From contig NZ_JAGTPK010000011.1 in the NCBI RefSeq assembly GCF_021147775.1, positions 124,001-188,000 on the forward strand: a stretch of DNA of 64,000 nucleotides, written 5' to 3'. The notes beneath the pieces were generated by a model. That model saw nothing but the letters and a program-made list of their open reading frames with translations, made no database searches and was not told the origin of the DNA. The position numbers and the translations under genes were made by a program. The stretch comes from Pseudomonas californiensis. GTDB lineage: Bacteria > Pseudomonadota > Gammaproteobacteria > Pseudomonadales > Pseudomonadaceae. Each line of letters starts with the position of its first letter. The stretch's first letter is position 1. This document shows, piece by piece, positions 19,501 through 28,951 of this stretch.

Positions 19501-19944
19501 TCAATACAGCACCTTCGCTGCCTCGCGCATGAAGATTTCAACCGTTTTGGGACCAATACCATCAAACGCCTTGAGGCGCGTTTCGAAGTCCGCCCGATTT
19601 TCGCTCGCCTGATGAATATTCCCGACTTTGCCGCCGTAGTCCTCGTTGAGCCTGGCACATAACGCCGACAGACGATCCGCTGTGGATTCGTCATAACGCA
19701 CGTAGTGCGCTTCGCCCAGATAAGCGACCAGTTGCGCATGAGTGCAGTTCGCCAGTTTGCGAGGCGTGTCACGACCATGCTGTTCGACGATCACTCTGTA
19801 CGCCTCGCAGGCGATTTCGGCTTGAATGCGCTTGCCCATCAAGAAGCTGGCGACAAGCCATTTGAACAATGAGTGTTCCAGTCCAGCTTGGGTATTGCCG
19901 CTGAAATCAATCTGCAAGTCCGCTGCGCTGATGGATCGATTCAT
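19501..19944 (-). CDS. Helix-hairpin-helix (HhH-GPD-like) protein
   Basis: This 147-residue protein carries a helix-hairpin-helix motif near its C terminus (LKAFDGIGPKTVEIFM) that resembles the DNA-binding hairpin and catalytic lysine region of endonuclease III-type glycosylases. It stops soon after this motif, so the aspartate region and iron-sulfur loop of full glycosylases are absent. It could be a DNA-binding or endonuclease III-related protein, but activity cannot be claimed. The N terminus (HSLFKWLVASFLMGKRI) resembles the helical start of the glycosylase fold. Confidence 0.6.
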   Translation of the reverse strand: MNRSISAADLQIDFSGNTQAGLEHSLFKWLVASFLMGKRIQAEIACEAYRVIVEQHGRDTPRKLANCTHAQLVAYLGEAHYVRYDESTADRLSALCARLNEDYGGKVGNIHQASENRADFETRLKAFDGIGPKTVEIFMREAAKVLY

Positions 19945-20007
19945 GACGCCCTCATCGAACAGTCGATGGCCGTGACACCCAGGACATGAGCGCTGAACGA
20001 CCGCCGA

Positions 20008-20157
20008 TTATTTGCTTTGCTCGGCCTTGCCGTCCTGCATTTGCACCGAAGACTTGGTGCCATCGGTGTTGTCCTTGGTTTCGTTGCCTGAATTGTCGAA
20101 GCAGCCCTGCAAGGCCAGCAGACAGAATATTGTCAAACAGACACCTGGCTTGTTCAT
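20008..20157 (-). CDS. Small lipoprotein
   Basis: This is a 49-residue predicted lipoprotein: a short hydrophobic leader ends in the lipobox LALQGC, and a polar, Asn/Asp/Lys-rich tail follows. AGGAG lies eight to nine bases upstream of the ATG at 20157, which is preferred over the ATG two codons earlier. No known domain is visible. The gene ends 64 bp beyond the start of the HhH protein gene, in the same direction. Confidence 0.6.
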   Translation of the reverse strand: MNKPGVCLTIFCLLALQGCFDNSGNETKDNTDGTKSSVQMQDGKAEQSK

Positions 20158-20331
20158 GTGCATGTACTCCTGATTCCTGGTTGTGGCGCAAACACGCAAA
20201 ACCGCATGGCCTGCGAATCGATGAAATGAAACTGTTCGCACAGCTTCGCGTCTCCATCAGCAGACCGTTGCAGAACGATCGGGGTTTGCAAAATTCACCC
20301 GACAGCGCGACCAACGGTCGCCGCAGAGAGC

Positions 20332-21192
20332 CTATGGCGCGCCAAACAACATCGTCCAATAGACCCCGTAATCGGTATTGGACCCGGTGGCGTAGGCTGC
20401 GCCGACCTCAGTGAACAGAGGGTTCATCAGATTCGCGCAATGGCCGGGACTGGCCAGCCAACTGGCCATCGCCTTTTGCGCGGAGCCCTGCCCTGCTGCA
20501 ATATTTTCGCCGATCTGCCGCCCGCCATAGCCGGCGGCTCGCGCTCGGTCCGCTGGTGAATCGCCGTCAAATCCTCGGTGGGTGAAATAGTTCTCGCTCG
20601 CCATCGACTGGCTGTGGCCCTGTGCCGCCAGCTCAAGCGTTGCGTTCCACACCAGAGGCCGCGCCGACGCATACGGCGTCTTGCCGCACACGCGCGGCTT
20701 GGCTCGTGCCGCATTCACCTGCGCCAGCAATAGCTGTCCGGATGAGCGCCCCTGGGCCAACTGCCGGTCCAGCAATGGCTTGGCAAGTACCACGCGCCAG
20801 TCATCACGGTCCTGTGTGACGCCGATATCGGCATATTGCGCATCAAGTAATGCACCGCAATAACGACGTTTGAGCATGCCGAACGCCTCATTGACATCCT
20901 GCGCACCCACCAGCCGGATGGTGCGCACGGTGACTGCCTGATAGCCGAAAGCCTTCAGGGCGTCTCGCGAGCTGCCACTGAAATCAAGGGGGAGCGCGAC
21001 ATTTGCGTTTAAAGTCAGCGGTCTGGTGGCCTTGGCCGTGGCTGTTTCGCAGCGTTGCGGTTGCGCGCGATAGTCGTTGATTGCCTGAACCAGTTGCCGC
21101 TCGCCGTTGGCGCTGGCCGGACTGACGAGTAACAGAAACAACGATCCGGCACACATCCCGCTGCACCAGATTGAACGAGGAATGAAAGACAT
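20332..21192 (-). CDS. Secreted CAP-domain (SCP/YkwD-like) protein
   Basis: This 286-residue protein has a signal peptide (cleavage near PASANGER), a first region of about 110 residues that starts like a second, degenerate copy of the fold (LVQAINDYRAQPQRC), and a C-terminal CAP domain. The CAP motifs are HSQSMASENYFTHRG, IGENIAAGQGSAQKAMASWL and SPGHCANLMNPLFTEVG, near residues 190-270. The CAP histidines and glutamates are kept. Bacterial CAP proteins are extracellular and mostly of unknown function. Two cysteines per region may form disulfides. Confidence 0.83.
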   Translation of the reverse strand: MSFIPRSIWCSGMCAGSLFLLLVSPASANGERQLVQAINDYRAQPQRCETATAKATRPLTLNANVALPLDFSGSSRDALKAFGYQAVTVRTIRLVGAQDVNEAFGMLKRRYCGALLDAQYADIGVTQDRDDWRVVLAKPLLDRQLAQGRSSGQLLLAQVNAARAKPRVCGKTPYASARPLVWNATLELAAQGHSQSMASENYFTHRGFDGDSPADRARAAGYGGRQIGENIAAGQGSAQKAMASWLASPGHCANLMNPLFTEVGAAYATGSNTDYGVYWTMLFGAP

Positions 21193-21322
21193 GGCGCACA
21201 GGCTCTGAGAAAGATCGGCCGCTGGCTGACATACCCGGCGGACCCTGTTTTTCAGGGCCCGGATGTGACCCCGAATTCAGCACAAGGTTCAGGGCAAAAC
21301 AGGCGACACCTCTGCATCAGGC

Positions 21323-21565
21323 TCAAAGCTTGCCGATTTCTCCTGTGGCCTCACCCAGTGTCGCCAGCGTTTCCTCGATGTCGAAAAGTGCCTGCTGCAG
21401 CCTGGCGAACGATTGCTGGACAGCTTCGCGATCATCAACCGTCTGATGCCCTCGCAACTCCTCCACACGCTCAAGTTCGCTGCGCTCAAGCGCCTCCACA
21501 CCGTCGCGCAAGGTATGCAAGGTTGTGCAGACAGAGCTGAACAACTGATGACTGCTGGATTCCAC
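21323..21565 (-). CDS. Small helical hypothetical protein
   Basis: The most likely product is an 80-residue helical, Glu/Gln-rich protein (LERSELERVEELRG, QQSFARLQQALFDIEE) that could form a coiled coil. I choose a GTG start because AGGAG lies seven bases before it; the frame is open further upstream, with an ATG at 21643 and another at 21772, but those extensions overlap the neighbouring gene. The family is not recognised. It reads in the same direction as the GGCT-like gene, about 58 bp downstream of its stop. Confidence 0.5.
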   Translation of the reverse strand: MESSSHQLFSSVCTTLHTLRDGVEALERSELERVEELRGHQTVDDREAVQQSFARLQQALFDIEETLATLGEATGEIGKL

Positions 21566-21623
21566 GTTGACTCTCCTGATCAGCAGGTTGTACGCCTGAC
21601 TGAATCCAAAATGACCGACTGCC

Positions 21624-22184
21624 TCAGACCGAAACTTGACCATCCCAGCCCAATTGACGCTTGATTGCTCGGCGATAAGGCGTATCGATTTGCTCGGGGA
21701 CCTTCTCGAAGTAAGTACGGGCGTGATCCAGCGTGTCTCCTGACAGGCTGCCCAAGTACTCCAAAGCGTCATCGAGCGACGGGATACGACCTTCGATTCC
21801 GTTGATCCGGGGCGGCAATGCGGTCCAGATGATTGCGTCGATGCCCCGCTCCTTCGCCCAGCGCATCATCAACCCCTCAGATAGCCGGGCGGTCAACAAG
21901 GTGCCGATGCCGTCCTCGCGCTGCACCGAAATCTGTTCACGTTCGCGCAATGCCTCACAGGCCTGGGCTAGTGTGTCGGCGGCGACCAATGCCCAAAAGA
22001 CTTTCACCGGGGGCGCATTGAGGCAGATCGCCGTGGCCAGCTCTCCGCTGTCGCCTACCCTGGCAAATTCGATTGGCAGACTCGGCCCGTCTGAATACCA
22101 CTCCCCCGCCAAAGGCAATGCACCCGGCACCCAAATCAAAGATCCCCACCCCAGGCAAGCAATGTTCAATTGCGCGTCTCCCAT
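21624..22184 (-). CDS. Gamma-glutamylcyclotransferase-like conserved protein
   Basis: This protein of about 186 residues starts with LNIACLGWGSLIWVPGALP, which resembles the YGSL loop of the gamma-glutamylcyclotransferase fold. A later EGRIPSLDDALEYL and the C-terminal EKVPEQIDTPYRRAI do not match a pathway I know. The first ATG at 22235 would add 17 residues; the ATG at 22184 puts the fold at the N terminus. No catalytic function is claimed. Confidence 0.55.
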   Translation of the reverse strand: MGDAQLNIACLGWGSLIWVPGALPLAGEWYSDGPSLPIEFARVGDSGELATAICLNAPPVKVFWALVAADTLAQACEALREREQISVQREDGIGTLLTARLSEGLMMRWAKERGIDAIIWTALPPRINGIEGRIPSLDDALEYLGSLSGDTLDHARTYFEKVPEQIDTPYRRAIKRQLGWDGQVSV

Positions 22185-22397
22185 CGTCCGTTCCAAGGCG
22201 CAACCGAGTGCGCCTTTCGTTGTATGCGTGTTCAAGATGGGACAACGTCAGGCGTCGATACGCTCACACTTCCAGACCGACAAGCCGAACAGATCATCAC
22301 GGTTACCCTCAGCGGTCACGCAAGGCAAATGACTGAACCAAACGGGAACAGCAACTTCAACAGAACACAGTTTGGGAATGTGCGAAGGAGTTGAATC

Positions 22398-23477
22398 ATG
22401 AGCGATCTGGATCTGCTGCAACGACTGCTGCAGGCACGAGCGCCGGGAGGCGAAGAAAGCGAGGTTCGCGCCATCTGTCATGCAGAAATCAGCAAGCATT
22501 GTGACGAGGTCAGAATTGACGACGCAGGCAACCTGATCGGCGTGATACGCACCCCTGCCCGGCCAGATGCGCTTGAAAATGCCCCCGTATTGATCCTCGC
22601 CCACCTGGATGAAATCGCAATGATGGTGAAGCGCATTCAGCAAGATGGCACGCTGGAGGTCACCGCATTGGGCGGCATCAACCCGGTCAACTTTGGCATG
22701 TGCCCACTGGACGTCATGGGCGACCGGCAGACCGTCGCAGGGGTGTTGTCATTCGGCAGCATGCACTTGACGTCGAAGTCTCCTCAAGGCAGCGACGTAC
22801 AGAACGGAACAGTCGGCTGGAAAGACGTGCATGTCGTCACCCGCCGCAGTGCAGCCGAGCTGGAACGCCTGGGCGTGCGGCCCGGCACGCGCGTGGTGCT
22901 GAGCCAGCACTGGCGCAAGCCCTTTGCGCTGGGCGACGCTACCGCTGCACATTTCATGGACGACCGAGCACCCATCGCTGCTGTGATCGAGACAATCGAA
23001 CGTGTTGCGCAACAGCGTGCCGACCTCAAGGAGGATGTCTACTTTGTGTTTACCACCATGGAAGAGGAAACCAACGCCGGCGCACTGTTTGCCGCCCATC
23101 ACCTGCCCTGCAAAACCGCCATAGCAGTCGAAGTGGGCCCGATCGCAGATGAATACGGGACGCAGTTGACGGTCGACCCGATCATCGTGGCAGGTGACGA
23201 GAAGGGCCAATATACCCGTGCTTTGACCGATGCCCTGATCGAGTCGGCGCGCGCTGTGGAACTGCAGCCACAAGTCGCCCTGCTGGTGGATTTTGCCTCA
23301 GACGCCAGCGCGATTTTGAGCGCAGGTGCCATGGGCAAGGCGGCATGCATTGCAATCCCGACAGAAAACACACACAGCTTCGAGATCGTACTGAACGATG
23401 CGATATCCGCCTGTGCCAGCACATTGACCGAGTTCCTGACAGGCAAGGCAGGCGCCGCCCGTCCGACGCGATTCTGA
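22398..23477 (+). CDS. M42-family metallopeptidase-like protein
   Basis: This 359-residue protein belongs to the M42 (glutamyl aminopeptidase/FrvX) family of cytoplasmic dinuclear metal hydrolases. Seen are LLQARAPGGEESEVR at the N terminus, LILAHLDEIAMMVKRI with the first metal histidine, TMEEETNAGA with the catalytic glutamates, AVEVGPIADEYG, and ENTHSFEIV with the final histidine. AAGGAG lies eight bases upstream of the ATG. It is divergent from the GGCT-like gene. The peptide substrate cannot be inferred. Confidence 0.85.
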   Translation: MSDLDLLQRLLQARAPGGEESEVRAICHAEISKHCDEVRIDDAGNLIGVIRTPARPDALENAPVLILAHLDEIAMMVKRIQQDGTLEVTALGGINPVNFGMCPLDVMGDRQTVAGVLSFGSMHLTSKSPQGSDVQNGTVGWKDVHVVTRRSAAELERLGVRPGTRVVLSQHWRKPFALGDATAAHFMDDRAPIAAVIETIERVAQQRADLKEDVYFVFTTMEEETNAGALFAAHHLPCKTAIAVEVGPIADEYGTQLTVDPIIVAGDEKGQYTRALTDALIESARAVELQPQVALLVDFASDASAILSAGAMGKAACIAIPTENTHSFEIVLNDAISACASTLTEFLTGKAGAARPTRF

Positions 23478-23566
23478 TCGTTTTGAATTTCTGACAGATG
23501 TGACGATCTTTTCGAGACACACACCGAAGGAAATCGGTGACAGTCACATGCTTTACGGGAGGGACG

Positions 23567-23731
23567 ATGACTGCCGTAACCGAACGACGACAGCGCGCCA
23601 AAGAATCGCTGATCAACAATGCTGTTCAGCGCGTCAAATACCTGCTTCGACTGATTGCACGTGAACTTCGCCCCGAGGCGCCGCGCAAGCGCCTGCTCAG
23701 ACGATGCCGAAAATCACGCGAAGACCGGTGA
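23567..23731 (+). CDS. Small basic hypothetical protein
   Basis: A 54-residue, strongly basic protein (RVKYLLRLIARELRPEAPRK) starts at an ATG preceded by GGGAGGGACG, a good ribosome-binding site. It has no recognised domain. The short length makes it less certain; the ribosome-binding site is the main support. It lies between the M42 and MBL genes in the same direction. Confidence 0.45.
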   Translation: MTAVTERRQRAKESLINNAVQRVKYLLRLIARELRPEAPRKRLLRRCRKSREDR

Positions 23732-23850
23732 ATCACTCGTCGTGAGTCGACCGCATCTCAGCGGTCGTCGCAAGGTTCAGCAGGAATATTCGTAAAACCC
23801 GGATGCGTTACAAAGCGCAAAAGATTCAACCAGGGCAACAGGGAGGTGAT

Positions 23851-24744
23851 GTGCGTATTCATCATTTGAACTGCGGGTGCATGTGCTCCATCGGAGGCGC
23901 GCTGTTTGATGGTTTCAGCCGTGGCCTGACGGCACAGCTGGTGTGCCATTGTCTGCTGATCGAGACTGATCGTGACGGTCTGGTGCTGGTGGACACGGGT
24001 TTTGGTCAGGAGGATGTGGAGCACCCATCGCAGCGACTGAGTCGATTTTTTCGATACTTCAACAATATCCGGCTTGAGCATCGCTACACCGCGCTGCAAC
24101 AGATAAGGCAGTTGGGATTTCGCGCCGAAGATGTGCGCCATATTGTAGTGACCCACCTTGATTTCGACCACGCGGGCGGCCTGCAGGATTTTCCGCTCGC
24201 CCGGGTTCATGTAATGCGCGATGAAATGCAGGCCGCCAGCCATGCAACTGGCTGGCGGGACTCAAGGAGATTCCGGGCAGCCCAGTGGCGCGGGGTCAAG
24301 GACTGGGCGCTTTATGACTGTGAAGGTGAACGCTGGAACGGATTCGATTCAGTACGCGCGGTGCTTGGGTCAAGTAATGAAGACATTCTGCTGGTCCCGC
24401 TGCATGGTCACACGGCCGGGCACGCGGGTATCGCTGTACGCACTTCTGAAGGCTGGCTGCTGCATGCCGGTGACGCGTATTTCTACCGAGGCGAAATAGG
24501 CTCACCGCAACGACAATGCACACCGGGCTTGCGGTTCTACCAGCGAATGATGGACACCGATCATGCAGCGCGCGTCGCCAATCAGGCACGCCTGCGCGAC
24601 CTCTCACTGTCCAGCAACGGGCAGGGTTTGCGCATATTTTGCAGCCACGATGCCCTGGAGCTTGAACAAAGCATCGAATATCGCTCGGCTGTCATGGCTG
24701 AACAGCAAGCAAGGAATCCAGCTGACGTTCAGCGTGACAAATAG
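23851..24744 (+). CDS. Metallo-beta-lactamase-fold hydrolase
   Basis: This 297-residue MBL-fold enzyme shows the metal site HLDFDHAGGL (HxDxDH form), LHGHTAGHAG with the second metal histidine, and LHAGDAYFYRGE. The DxDH form occurs in lactonases, glyoxalase II-like and other hydrolases, so the substrate is open. The GTG start at 23851 is preceded by GGGAGGTGAT; an upstream ATG-led extension is not needed. It lies 98 bp before the APC permease gene and ends in TAG. Confidence 0.82.
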   Translation: MRIHHLNCGCMCSIGGALFDGFSRGLTAQLVCHCLLIETDRDGLVLVDTGFGQEDVEHPSQRLSRFFRYFNNIRLEHRYTALQQIRQLGFRAEDVRHIVVTHLDFDHAGGLQDFPLARVHVMRDEMQAASHATGWRDSRRFRAAQWRGVKDWALYDCEGERWNGFDSVRAVLGSSNEDILLVPLHGHTAGHAGIAVRTSEGWLLHAGDAYFYRGEIGSPQRQCTPGLRFYQRMMDTDHAARVANQARLRDLSLSSNGQGLRIFCSHDALELEQSIEYRSAVMAEQQARNPADVQRDK

Positions 24745-24842
24745 ACAGAACGTTCAAGCGCAACGTCGCTCTCAATTCTATAAATCAGAAATATCTGCAC
24801 CAACCTGCGGGCATTGTCGACCTCTTGAAAGGATTTCTCATC

Positions 24843-26156
24843 ATGAACACCAATAGCACTGCTTCATTGCGGCGGGCGATCACCGCGCCCATGTTGATGC
24901 TGTTCATCCTGGGAGATGTGCTGGGCGCAGGGGTCTACGCATTGGCGGGCACCATCGCCGGACGCGTCGGTGGGGCCATTTGGGCACCGCTGCTGATTGC
25001 ACTCTGCTTTGCGCTGCTGACCGCAGCCTCGTATGCCGAACTGGTCACCAAGTATCCCAGAGCAGGCGGTGCGGCAATGTATGCCGAGAAGGCATTCGGC
25101 AAGCCCCTGCTATCGTTTCTGGTCGGCTTTTCAATGGTCGCTGCAGGCGTTACCAGCGCGGCCGGACTGGCCGTCGCGTTTGCCGGTGACTATCTGCAAG
25201 CGCTGGTGGCGTGGCCTGCACAATGGGTCTGCGTCGGCTTTCTGGTCATTGTCGGCCTGCTTAACGCGCGAGGGATCAAAGAGTCTCTGAGCGCCAATCT
25301 GTTGATGACGACCATCGAACTGAGCGGACTGGCCATGGTGATCGCGGCAGCAATCTGGTTTGTCAGCCAGGGCCAGGGTGTCCCGCAACGGGTGCTGGAA
25401 CTGGACACTGCCTCACCCGCTACTGCGATTCTCGCCGCGTCCCTGTTGGCGTTTTACTCATTTGTCGGCTTCGAAACCTCCGCCAATCTCGCCGAGGAAA
25501 TCAAGGATGTACGCAAGGTGTACCCACGCGCCCTGTTCGGTGCACTGCTGATTGCGGGCGTCATCTACATGTTGGTGGGCGTCGGTGCGGCAATGGTGCT
25601 GCCTGTCGAGCAATTGAAAGATTCCGAGGCCCCGCTCCTTGACGTCGTCAAGGCCTCGGGGCTCGGGATTCCCGGCTCATGGTTCGCCGTGATCGCACTC
25701 ATCGCAGTGGCCAACGGTGCGTTATTGACCATGATCATGGCAAGTCGACTGACCTTCGGCATGGCGCGCGAAGGATTGCTGCCTGCGGTCATGGGCGCCG
25801 TACTGCCAAAGCGCCGCACGCCCGGGTTCGCCATCCTTGCGACCACCCTGGTGGCAATAGCACTTTCTTTTACCAGCACCCTGACGACGCTCGCTGAAAC
25901 GGTCGTGCTGATGTTGTTGTTCGTGTTTGTCAGCGTCAACGTGGCAGTGCTGGTACTCAAGCGAGACAAGGTCGACATCGATCACTTTCAGGTGCACTGG
26001 GTCATTCCTGTGCTGGGAATAGCATCATGTCTGTTACTGCTCACTCAGCAAGGTCCGCAAACCTGGATGCGCGCCGGGATCATGCTGGTGGTTGGTGCCG
26101 TGTTGTATGGGCTGACACGCCTGGGACACACGGCGTCTGTTTCGCAACCCCGCTGA
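24843..26156 (+). CDS. APC-family amino acid permease
   Basis: This 437-residue inner-membrane transporter has about twelve hydrophobic helices. The first shows the APC substrate-binding loop LGDVLGAGVYALAGTIAG; later are YPRAGGAAMYAEKAFG and FVGFETSANLAEEIKD. A TTG-led extension from 24825 is possible, but the ATG at 24843 has an AAAGGA motif upstream. It likely takes up or exchanges an amino acid or amine by proton coupling. The preceding MBL-fold gene may form a short operon with it. Confidence 0.85.
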   Translation: MNTNSTASLRRAITAPMLMLFILGDVLGAGVYALAGTIAGRVGGAIWAPLLIALCFALLTAASYAELVTKYPRAGGAAMYAEKAFGKPLLSFLVGFSMVAAGVTSAAGLAVAFAGDYLQALVAWPAQWVCVGFLVIVGLLNARGIKESLSANLLMTTIELSGLAMVIAAAIWFVSQGQGVPQRVLELDTASPATAILAASLLAFYSFVGFETSANLAEEIKDVRKVYPRALFGALLIAGVIYMLVGVGAAMVLPVEQLKDSEAPLLDVVKASGLGIPGSWFAVIALIAVANGALLTMIMASRLTFGMAREGLLPAVMGAVLPKRRTPGFAILATTLVAIALSFTSTLTTLAETVVLMLLFVFVSVNVAVLVLKRDKVDIDHFQVHWVIPVLGIASCLLLLTQQGPQTWMRAGIMLVVGAVLYGLTRLGHTASVSQPR

Positions 26157-26311
26157 TCAAGCGGGATTGCAGCACAATAGCCCCGAGGCATAACACCGCC
26201 GGAAGTGCTGGAAAGTCAGTGCGCTCACCAGGCCTTCATACGCGGGGCACCTGAACGCGGGGTTTTCGACTGTCTCTTACCCATTCTGGATGTCGCTGTC
26301 CTACTAAACTG

Positions 26312-26347
26312 AAAATGCCCTTGTCAGAGTTTCGACAAGGGCATTTT
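26312..26347. terminator. Bidirectional rho-independent terminator
   Basis: A perfect 14-bp stem (AAAATGCCCTTGTC and its complement, eight-base loop) lies between the APC permease gene and the convergent ara genes. Its ends give T tracts on both strands. Confidence 0.88.
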
Positions 26348-26367
26348 TTACGACTTGATGCCGGGCT

Positions 26368-27333
26368 TCAACGACGCTTCATCCGGTCAATGATCACGGC
26401 CAGCAACAGGATCGTGCCGCGAATCACGTATTGGTAGAACGTGTCGATGTTCTTCAGGTTCATCGCATTCTCGATGATGGCCAGGATCAGCACGCCCGCG
26501 ATCACGTGGCGGATCATGCCGATGCCGCCGCTCAGCGAAACACCGCCCAGCACGCAGGCAGAGATGATCGTCAGTTCGAAACCCTGCCCGACCATTGGCT
26601 GGCCGGAGGTCATGCGCGAGGCGAGGATCACGCCGGCGAGTGCACCAATGAGACCGTGTACGGCAAAAATAATGATCTTGGTGCGGTCAACGTGGACGCC
26701 GGCCAGCAAGGCGGCTTCCTGGTTGCCACCGATGGCCATGGTGTTGCGACCGTAGGTGGTGTAGTTGAGCAGCCAGCCAAAGAAGATGAAGCAGGCAATG
26801 GTGATCAGGATCGGCACCGGTACACCGAACAGCTGGCCATTGCCGAACACGAAAAAGTCTTCGTTCGATACACCGACCGCTTTGCCGCTGGAGAAGATGT
26901 ACGCCAGACCACGCACGATCTGCATGGTCGCGAGTGTGGCGATCAGGGCATTGATGCGCAGCTTGGCGATCACGATGCCGTTGATCAGCCCGACCACCAG
27001 GCCCATCGCCAGCGCTGCGGAGATGCCGAGAAACACGCTGTCGGTGTCACGGATCACGATACTGGCGATGACGCCCGAGCACGCCAGCACCGAGCCGATC
27101 GACAGGTCGAAGTGCCCTGACGCCAGGCAGTAGAGCATGGTGCAGGCAGCGATGCCGACCGTGGAGATGGCCAGCCCCAGACCGCGCATGTTCATGGGCG
27201 ACATGAAGTTGTCGATGAACACCGCGCAGAGCGCAAAGACACCCACAGCGGCCAACAGCATGACCCATTCATCGGCAAAACGGCGCAGGTTCAAGCCCTG
27301 ACGGGGAGCCTTCAGGCTGGATTCGGTAGACAT
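26368..27333 (-). CDS. araH: L-arabinose ABC transporter permease AraH
   Basis: This 321-residue permease belongs to the ribose/arabinose branch of ABC importers. It has about nine hydrophobic helices and the family segments ASGHFDLSIGSVLACSGVIA, NALIATLATMQIVRGLAYI, YGRNTMAIGGNQEAALLAG and VLGGVSLSGGIG. The start at 27333 has AGAGGT upstream; a GTG two codons earlier is less likely. It is the last gene of the araFGH operon. The assignment to arabinose rests on the adjacent binding protein, which is very close to E. coli AraF in text. Confidence 0.88.
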   Translation of the reverse strand: MSTESSLKAPRQGLNLRRFADEWVMLLAAVGVFALCAVFIDNFMSPMNMRGLGLAISTVGIAACTMLYCLASGHFDLSIGSVLACSGVIASIVIRDTDSVFLGISAALAMGLVVGLINGIVIAKLRINALIATLATMQIVRGLAYIFSSGKAVGVSNEDFFVFGNGQLFGVPVPILITIACFIFFGWLLNYTTYGRNTMAIGGNQEAALLAGVHVDRTKIIIFAVHGLIGALAGVILASRMTSGQPMVGQGFELTIISACVLGGVSLSGGIGMIRHVIAGVLILAIIENAMNLKNIDTFYQYVIRGTILLLAVIIDRMKRR

Positions 27334-27373
27334 ACGCACCTCTTTTTATTGTTCATGGTCGAGGACCAGTGGT

Positions 27374-28897
27374 TCAGCCGCGCGTGCGTGGCAGAGCAAG
27401 TTGCAGAAGTCGCGATTCGTCAGCCTCGTCGCGATTGAGTTCGCCAGTGATTGCGCCTTCGCTCATCACCAGAATACGGTCCGAAATCCCCATGACTTCC
27501 ATCAGGTCACTGGACACCACGATGACCGCAATACCATCGGCGGCCAGGTTGTGAATGATCTGGTAGATTTCGGATTTGGCACCAATGTCGATGCCTCGGG
27601 TCGGCTCGTCCAGCAGCAGGACTTTCATGGGCATCGACAGCCAGCGACCGAGAATCGCCTTCTGCTGGTTGCCGCCCGACAGGAATATGATCTGCTGGTC
27701 AGGCGATGGCGTCTTGACGTTCATCGACTGGATCTGGGTCCGTGCGTTATCCCGCTCCCAGCGACCCTGGATCAGGCAGCCCAGGTTCACGTGACGAGGC
27801 CTGGCGCCAATATTGATGTTTTCAGCCACGCTGGACAGCGGCACGATGCCTTCTTTCTTGCGGTCCTCCGGACAAAGCAGAATCCCGGCGGCAATGGCGT
27901 CGCGAGGTGACTTCAAATCGAGCGGTTTGCCATCGAGTTGCAAGGTCCCCGCAGTGCTGCGTGTCAGCCCGGAAAGAATCCGGAACAGTTCGGTGCGACC
28001 GGCACCTACCAGACCAAAAAAACCCAGCACTTCGCCCTTTTGCACGGCAAACGTCATCGGTTCCTTCAGCCCTGGCCCCAACAGCCCGGTGACGCGCAGG
28101 CTTGGCCCGTGATGCTCACGAGGCCGATAGTTGTAGATGTCCTGAATGTCGCGCCCGACCATGCACGTCACCAGGCGGTCGTGGTCCAGATCAGCCATTT
28201 GCTCGAACGTGCGCACAAACCGCCCGTCCTTGAATACGGTCACGGCATCGCAGACGCGGAAGATTTCTTCCATGCGATGGGAGACATACAGAATCACTTT
28301 CCCTTCATCACGCAGGCGCACGATGATTGCCATCAGACGGTCGATTTCGCGTGCCGACAGGCTGCTGGTGGGTTCGTCGAACGCAATGACATGAGCGTTA
28401 CGCGACATGGCCTTGGCGATTTCCACCAGTTGCCGTTGACCCAGAGACAGATCGCCCAGGCGCGTGCCCGGATCGATCTCGTCTGCCAGCCCCTTGAGCA
28501 ACTCACCTGCACGGCGCTGCATGGCCCGACGATTGATCAAACCAAAACGGTTGGGCATGTGCCCGAGCAGCAGGTTTTCGGCGACGGTCATTTCCGGCAC
28601 CAGATGCAGCTCCTGGTGAATCACCGCAATACCTGCCGCAATGCTGTCGGCAGTGGATTTGAACTGGTGAGTCTGACCGCCAATCTGCAAGGCGCCGCTG
28701 TTGGGCTGGTAAGAGCCGCCCAGAATCTTCAACAGTGTGGATTTGCCCGCACCGTTTTCACCCATCAGCGCATGCACGCTGCCAGGCTTCGCCTCGAACG
28801 TGATGTCAGACAGTGCCTTGACGCCTGGAAAGACCTTGCCGATGCCTTCGAAGCGCAAAGTACCGCTGGTGGGTTGTTGCTCGATAGCCTGTTGCAT
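27374..28897 (-). CDS. araG: L-arabinose ABC transporter ATP-binding protein AraG
   Basis: This 507-residue protein has two ATPase halves, as in sugar importers of the Rbs/Ara type. The first half has Walker A MGENGAGKSTLLKI, signature LSLGQRQLVEIAKA and Walker B VIAFDEPTSSLS; the second has the signature LSGGNQQKAILGRWL and VLLLDEPTRGIDIG. The second Walker A (GLVGAGRTELFR) is degenerate, as usual for the family. A hairpin separates it from araF, and it is 40 bp upstream of araH. Confidence 0.9.
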   Translation of the reverse strand: MQQAIEQQPTSGTLRFEGIGKVFPGVKALSDITFEAKPGSVHALMGENGAGKSTLLKILGGSYQPNSGALQIGGQTHQFKSTADSIAAGIAVIHQELHLVPEMTVAENLLLGHMPNRFGLINRRAMQRRAGELLKGLADEIDPGTRLGDLSLGQRQLVEIAKAMSRNAHVIAFDEPTSSLSAREIDRLMAIIVRLRDEGKVILYVSHRMEEIFRVCDAVTVFKDGRFVRTFEQMADLDHDRLVTCMVGRDIQDIYNYRPREHHGPSLRVTGLLGPGLKEPMTFAVQKGEVLGFFGLVGAGRTELFRILSGLTRSTAGTLQLDGKPLDLKSPRDAIAAGILLCPEDRKKEGIVPLSSVAENINIGARPRHVNLGCLIQGRWERDNARTQIQSMNVKTPSPDQQIIFLSGGNQQKAILGRWLSMPMKVLLLDEPTRGIDIGAKSEIYQIIHNLAADGIAVIVVSSDLMEVMGISDRILVMSEGAITGELNRDEADESRLLQLALPRTRG

Positions 28898-28920
28898 GAA
28901 GCCGACCTCCTCGCAGGTTT

Positions 28921-28944
28921 GAGGGGCCCGGAATCAGGCCCCTC
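28921..28944 (-). promoter_or_regulatory. Intercistronic hairpin between araF and araG
   Basis: A perfect 8-bp GC stem (GAGGGGCC/GGCCCCTC, eight-base loop) lies in the araF-araG gap without a long T tract. Such hairpins usually stabilise the upstream binding-protein message or attenuate downstream expression. Confidence 0.6.
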
Positions 28945-28951
28945 GTTCAGC